A DNA stretch of 30,124 nt from a virus: IMG/VR virus record IMGVR_UViG_3300002053_000046, positions 1-30,124 of that record. One strand, 5' to 3'. Shown here in pieces: positions 27,733-30,124 of the stretch. Made by a program: the position numbers and the translations under genes. The notes below the pieces were generated by a model. The model saw only the letters and a list, made by a program, of their open reading frames with translations, had not been told where the DNA came from and made no database searches. Position 1 is the first letter of the stretch. Every line of letters starts with the position of its first letter.

Positions 27733-30124
27733 GTCGTTTAGTTAATATTTACAATAATTATCGCACTATTTATCTTTTTCAAAGAGATGAAGAAGGTCAA
27801 CAATTTATAGATACCGTTGCTGATTTTTATCCTTATTTTTACGAATCTTCTGATGAACAATTGAATAATAAAAAAAGTGTTACTGGAATTCCCGTTAAAA
27901 AAATCATAGTCTCTAATCCCTTAGAAGTGCCTAAAAGAAGAAGCGACCAAGCTTGGGAAGCCGATGTTTTATTCGTTAAAAGATTTATGCTTGATAAAAT
28001 AAAGAAGTTAGAGAAATGCCCTATAAAATGGGCCATGCTTGATATAGAGGTCTTAGCGAAAGAGTTGCCCGACGTAACTCAAGCTAAAGACCCTATATCT
28101 TGCATTACGATTTATAATAATTTTACGAAATTGTATAATACTTTTTATTTAGGAGATTATGAAACTGAATATCAGATGATGGAAGATTTTATTACTTATT
28201 TACAAAAAGAAAAATTTGATTTATTGATTGGTTGGAATATGACAAATTTTGACTATCCTTATTTAGCAAATCGCCATCCCGACTTCGCTCAACAAATTAG
28301 TCCTATAAACGAAACTCGCTATGGTCAGAATTGTCAATATCCTGCAGGGATAAGTATTGTGGATTATTATTCTTGGTTTAAAAAGATAACAGCAGGAAGA
28401 GAAAAATCCTATAAATTAGATAATATCGCTCAAAAATATTTAAAAGACGAACCAAAAGGAGAAGTTGATTTTAGCAAATTATCGATTGAATTAAAAGAAA
28501 AAAATAAATTAGACGTAAATCAGCTTGTAAGATTAGAAGAGAAAAGACAACTTATTCCTTATTATGATGAAATTCGTAGATTAAGCAAAGTTGAATGGGA
28601 AGATATGATTTGGAATTCTCGAATTATAGACCAATTACTATTACAAGAAGCGTCGAGACAGAACCTAGTGCTTCCTATGAAACCCAGCGAAGAAAGAGGA
28701 ACTTTAAATGAAAAAGAAGAATTCGAGGGAGCATATAGAGAAGTTTTTAAAACGGGGGTGTTTAAAAATGTAGGCAAATATGACCTTGCTTCCGCATATC
28801 CTTATGCTATTATGGATTTTTGTTTAGACCCGGCTAATATCAAATTACAACAAGAAAAAAATTGCATTAAAATCGAGGAAATTTATTTTAAACAAAATGA
28901 AGAAGCTATATTGCCAATTGTTGTCAAAAAGTTGACAACTTTAAAAAATCAAATTAAAGAAAAGTTGATAACTTTGAAATCAGAATCTTCTGAATATAAA
29001 AATATCAAACAAATGTATGATGCTGTTAAAGCTATAGTAAATAGTGCATACGGAGTTATGGGAAATCGTTTCTTTAGACTTTATGATAAAAGAGTGGCAT
29101 CTGCTACTACTTTTATAGTGAGGTCACTTTTATATTATGTTAGAGATAAACTTAAAGAACTTGATTATGAAGTTATTTATATAGATACGGATTCAGTTTT
29201 TGTTCAAAGCAAAGAAAATATTACAGATTTATTAAACAAACTTATTCAAGAATGGGCAAAAGAAATATTTGGAAAAGAAAATGTTAATATTGAATTTGGC
29301 TATGAGGGTTTATTTGAAAAATTATTTATTCTTACTCTTTGTAGATATGACGGAGATTTAAGAAAACCTGACGGAGATTTAGAAAGAGAAATTAAAGGCA
29401 TAGAAGCTAAAAGAAAAGATTCTACAATTTTTCAAAAGACATTTCAAAAAGAATTATTAAAACAACTTAAAGAAGAAAAATCAAAAGAAGACATTATTTC
29501 TTGGATTCAACAGCAATTTGAAGTAATTAAAACAGCCCCATTAGAAGAGATAGGATTTCCCTGCAAACTTGCTCAAGCTAAAGAAAATTATAAGAACATT
29601 CCAATTTTTGTGCGAGCATTGGAAAATACTGAAAATTTCGATAGATTAATAGGAGAAGATTTTTATTATATTTATGTTTTACCTACAGGATATGAAAGAA
29701 GAAAAGAACGCATAGAATTTTTAGATGGTAAGAAATTAACGCTTTCTTCTCTTAAAAAAGAATGGCAAAAACATTTCGGAGAAAATATCCCAACAACTAA
29801 TATAAATAAACAAATAGATAAAAAAGAAGAATTACTTAATTTTTTAGAAGCAAATGGAAGATTAATTGTAAAAGAAGGTATAATTGAAGGCAAGCCCAAG
29901 GATGTTATGGCTTTTGATAGACAAAATAAAAAACATATAACTAATTTAGATTGGGATAGAATTATCGACCGCAATATTATGATGAAATTAGATTCTATAT
30001 TTGAAGCTATGAAATGGGATATTAAAGAGATTAATTATAAACCTTTGAATATCAAATGTTCACTAAAACGTGAACATTCAAGAAATATAAATATTGAACC
30101 TATAAATAAAAATCAAACTCAACT
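27729..30124 (+). CDS. Family B DNA polymerase, 3' end outside the window
   Basis: The frame is open for at least 798 residues with no stop. Exonuclease motifs I (MLDIE, D105-E107) and II (NMTNFD, N170-D175) are present. Exo III is less clear because the usual Y-x3-D appears as VRLEEK-like residues. Polymerase motif A YDLASAYPY (D352), B KAIVNSAYG (K434-G442) and C YIDTDSVF (D486, D488) are complete. The residues after motif C (about 310 so far) suggest that the end is near. It replicates phage DNA with the clamp at 2587. The start ATG overlaps the cupin stop. Confidence 0.92.
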   Translation, partial: MSRLVNIYNNYRTIYLFQRDEEGQQFIDTVADFYPYFYESSDEQLNNKKSVTGIPVKKIIVSNPLEVPKRRSDQAWEADVLFVKRFMLDKIKKLEKCPIKWAMLDIEVLAKELPDVTQAKDPISCITIYNNFTKLYNTFYLGDYETEYQMMEDFITYLQKEKFDLLIGWNMTNFDYPYLANRHPDFAQQISPINETRYGQNCQYPAGISIVDYYSWFKKITAGREKSYKLDNIAQKYLKDEPKGEVDFSKLSIELKEKNKLDVNQLVRLEEKRQLIPYYDEIRRLSKVEWEDMIWNSRIIDQLLLQEASRQNLVLPMKPSEERGTLNEKEEFEGAYREVFKTGVFKNVGKYDLASAYPYAIMDFCLDPANIKLQQEKNCIKIEEIYFKQNEEAILPIVVKKLTTLKNQIKEKLITLKSESSEYKNIKQMYDAVKAIVNSAYGVMGNRFFRLYDKRVASATTFIVRSLLYYVRDKLKELDYEVIYIDTDSVFVQSKENITDLLNKLIQEWAKEIFGKENVNIEFGYEGLFEKLFILTLCRYDGDLRKPDGDLEREIKGIEAKRKDSTIFQKTFQKELLKQLKEEKSKEDIISWIQQQFEVIKTAPLEEIGFPCKLAQAKENYKNIPIFVRALENTENFDRLIGEDFYYIYVLPTGYERRKERIEFLDGKKLTLSSLKKEWQKHFGENIPTTNINKQIDKKEELLNFLEANGRLIVKEGIIEGKPKDVMAFDRQNKKHITNLDWDRIIDRNIMMKLDSIFEAMKWDIKEINYKPLNIKCSLKREHSRNINIEPINKNQTQ

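Noticed and set aside
27839-29974. Three open frames on the - strand inside the DNA polymerase
   Set aside because: They lie opposite a continuous polymerase reading frame whose motifs A, B and C are intact; they lack start signals and family matches.
1-30124. CRISPR array, tRNA genes and rRNA
   Set aside because: I found no regular repeat-spacer pattern, no cloverleaf with CCA-end and no conserved rRNA stretches on either strand by eye; a dedicated search could still find a divergent tRNA.

Overview
This is a very AT-rich window (single lines I counted run from about 15% to 40% G+C). It carries about 65 tightly packed genes, all on the + strand, most joined by ATGA or short overlaps. It reads as the replication, nucleotide and accessory region of a large tailed dsDNA bacteriophage, or a related phage-like element, infecting a bacterium. 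The phage call rests on a T4-like replisome (sliding clamp, RFC-type clamp loader, family B DNA polymerase, 5' nuclease, RecA/UvsX-type recombinase, RuvC-type resolvase, primase-helicase), many tiny phage-type ORFs, and no cellular housekeeping operons. Peptide deformylase, a bS21-like ribosomal protein, clear Shine-Dalgarno sequences and three near-consensus sigma-70 promoters point to a bacterial host that uses Shine-Dalgarno initiation. This argues against Bacteroidetes. I cannot name the host. No capsid, tail, terminase or lysis gene is recognisable in the window.

Layout. 1-1246: the 3' part of a tyrosine recombinase, small genes and a PC4-like ssDNA-binding protein. 1247-1548: a gene-free stretch holding a strikingly structured element (an outer stem enclosing four hairpins) and then a strong promoter. 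1549-6888: membrane proteins, the sliding clamp, a small protein with a clamp-binding-like motif, a UDG-like protein, a TET-associated-type glycosyltransferase, a deoxyribosyltransferase-like protein, the RFC-like clamp loader and a possible gp62-like partner. 6875-10508: small phage genes, a promoter-led winged-helix gene, a second deoxyribosyltransferase-like gene, a dATP/dGTP diphosphohydrolase-like gene and a bS21 homologue. 10505-11853: 5' nuclease and a putative ssDNA-binding zinc-ribbon protein. 11880-12484: a small islet of higher G+C with a Lar-like protein. 12481-17412: an accessory block with a membrane-anchored HtrA-like protease, a peptide deformylase, a possible HExxE zinc hydrolase, a GNAT acetyltransferase and a site-2 (M50) protease. 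17430-19073: a promoter-led ClpP-like protease, then an MgtC-like membrane protein and a DnaJ-type zinc-finger protein. 19083-30124: primase-helicase, RuvC-like resolvase, amidoligase, RecA, M17 aminopeptidase, HNH nuclease, metallophosphoesterase, P-loop kinase, RlaP-like nucleotidyltransferase, a UvsY-like candidate, a cupin, and a DNA polymerase B running off the window.

Themes. (1) A nearly complete DNA replication and recombination machine is spread across the window. (2) Six predicted peptidases or peptide-processing enzymes lie among the genes, suggesting that the phage reshapes host protein processing. (3) A UDG-like, glycosyltransferase and deoxyribosyltransferase-like trio hints at base modification. 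(4) Three promoters share one architecture (TTGACA, 18 nt, TATAATAA with an extended TGn) and divide the block into transcription units. (5) The four-hairpin element at 1317-1440 is the best candidate here for something undescribed.
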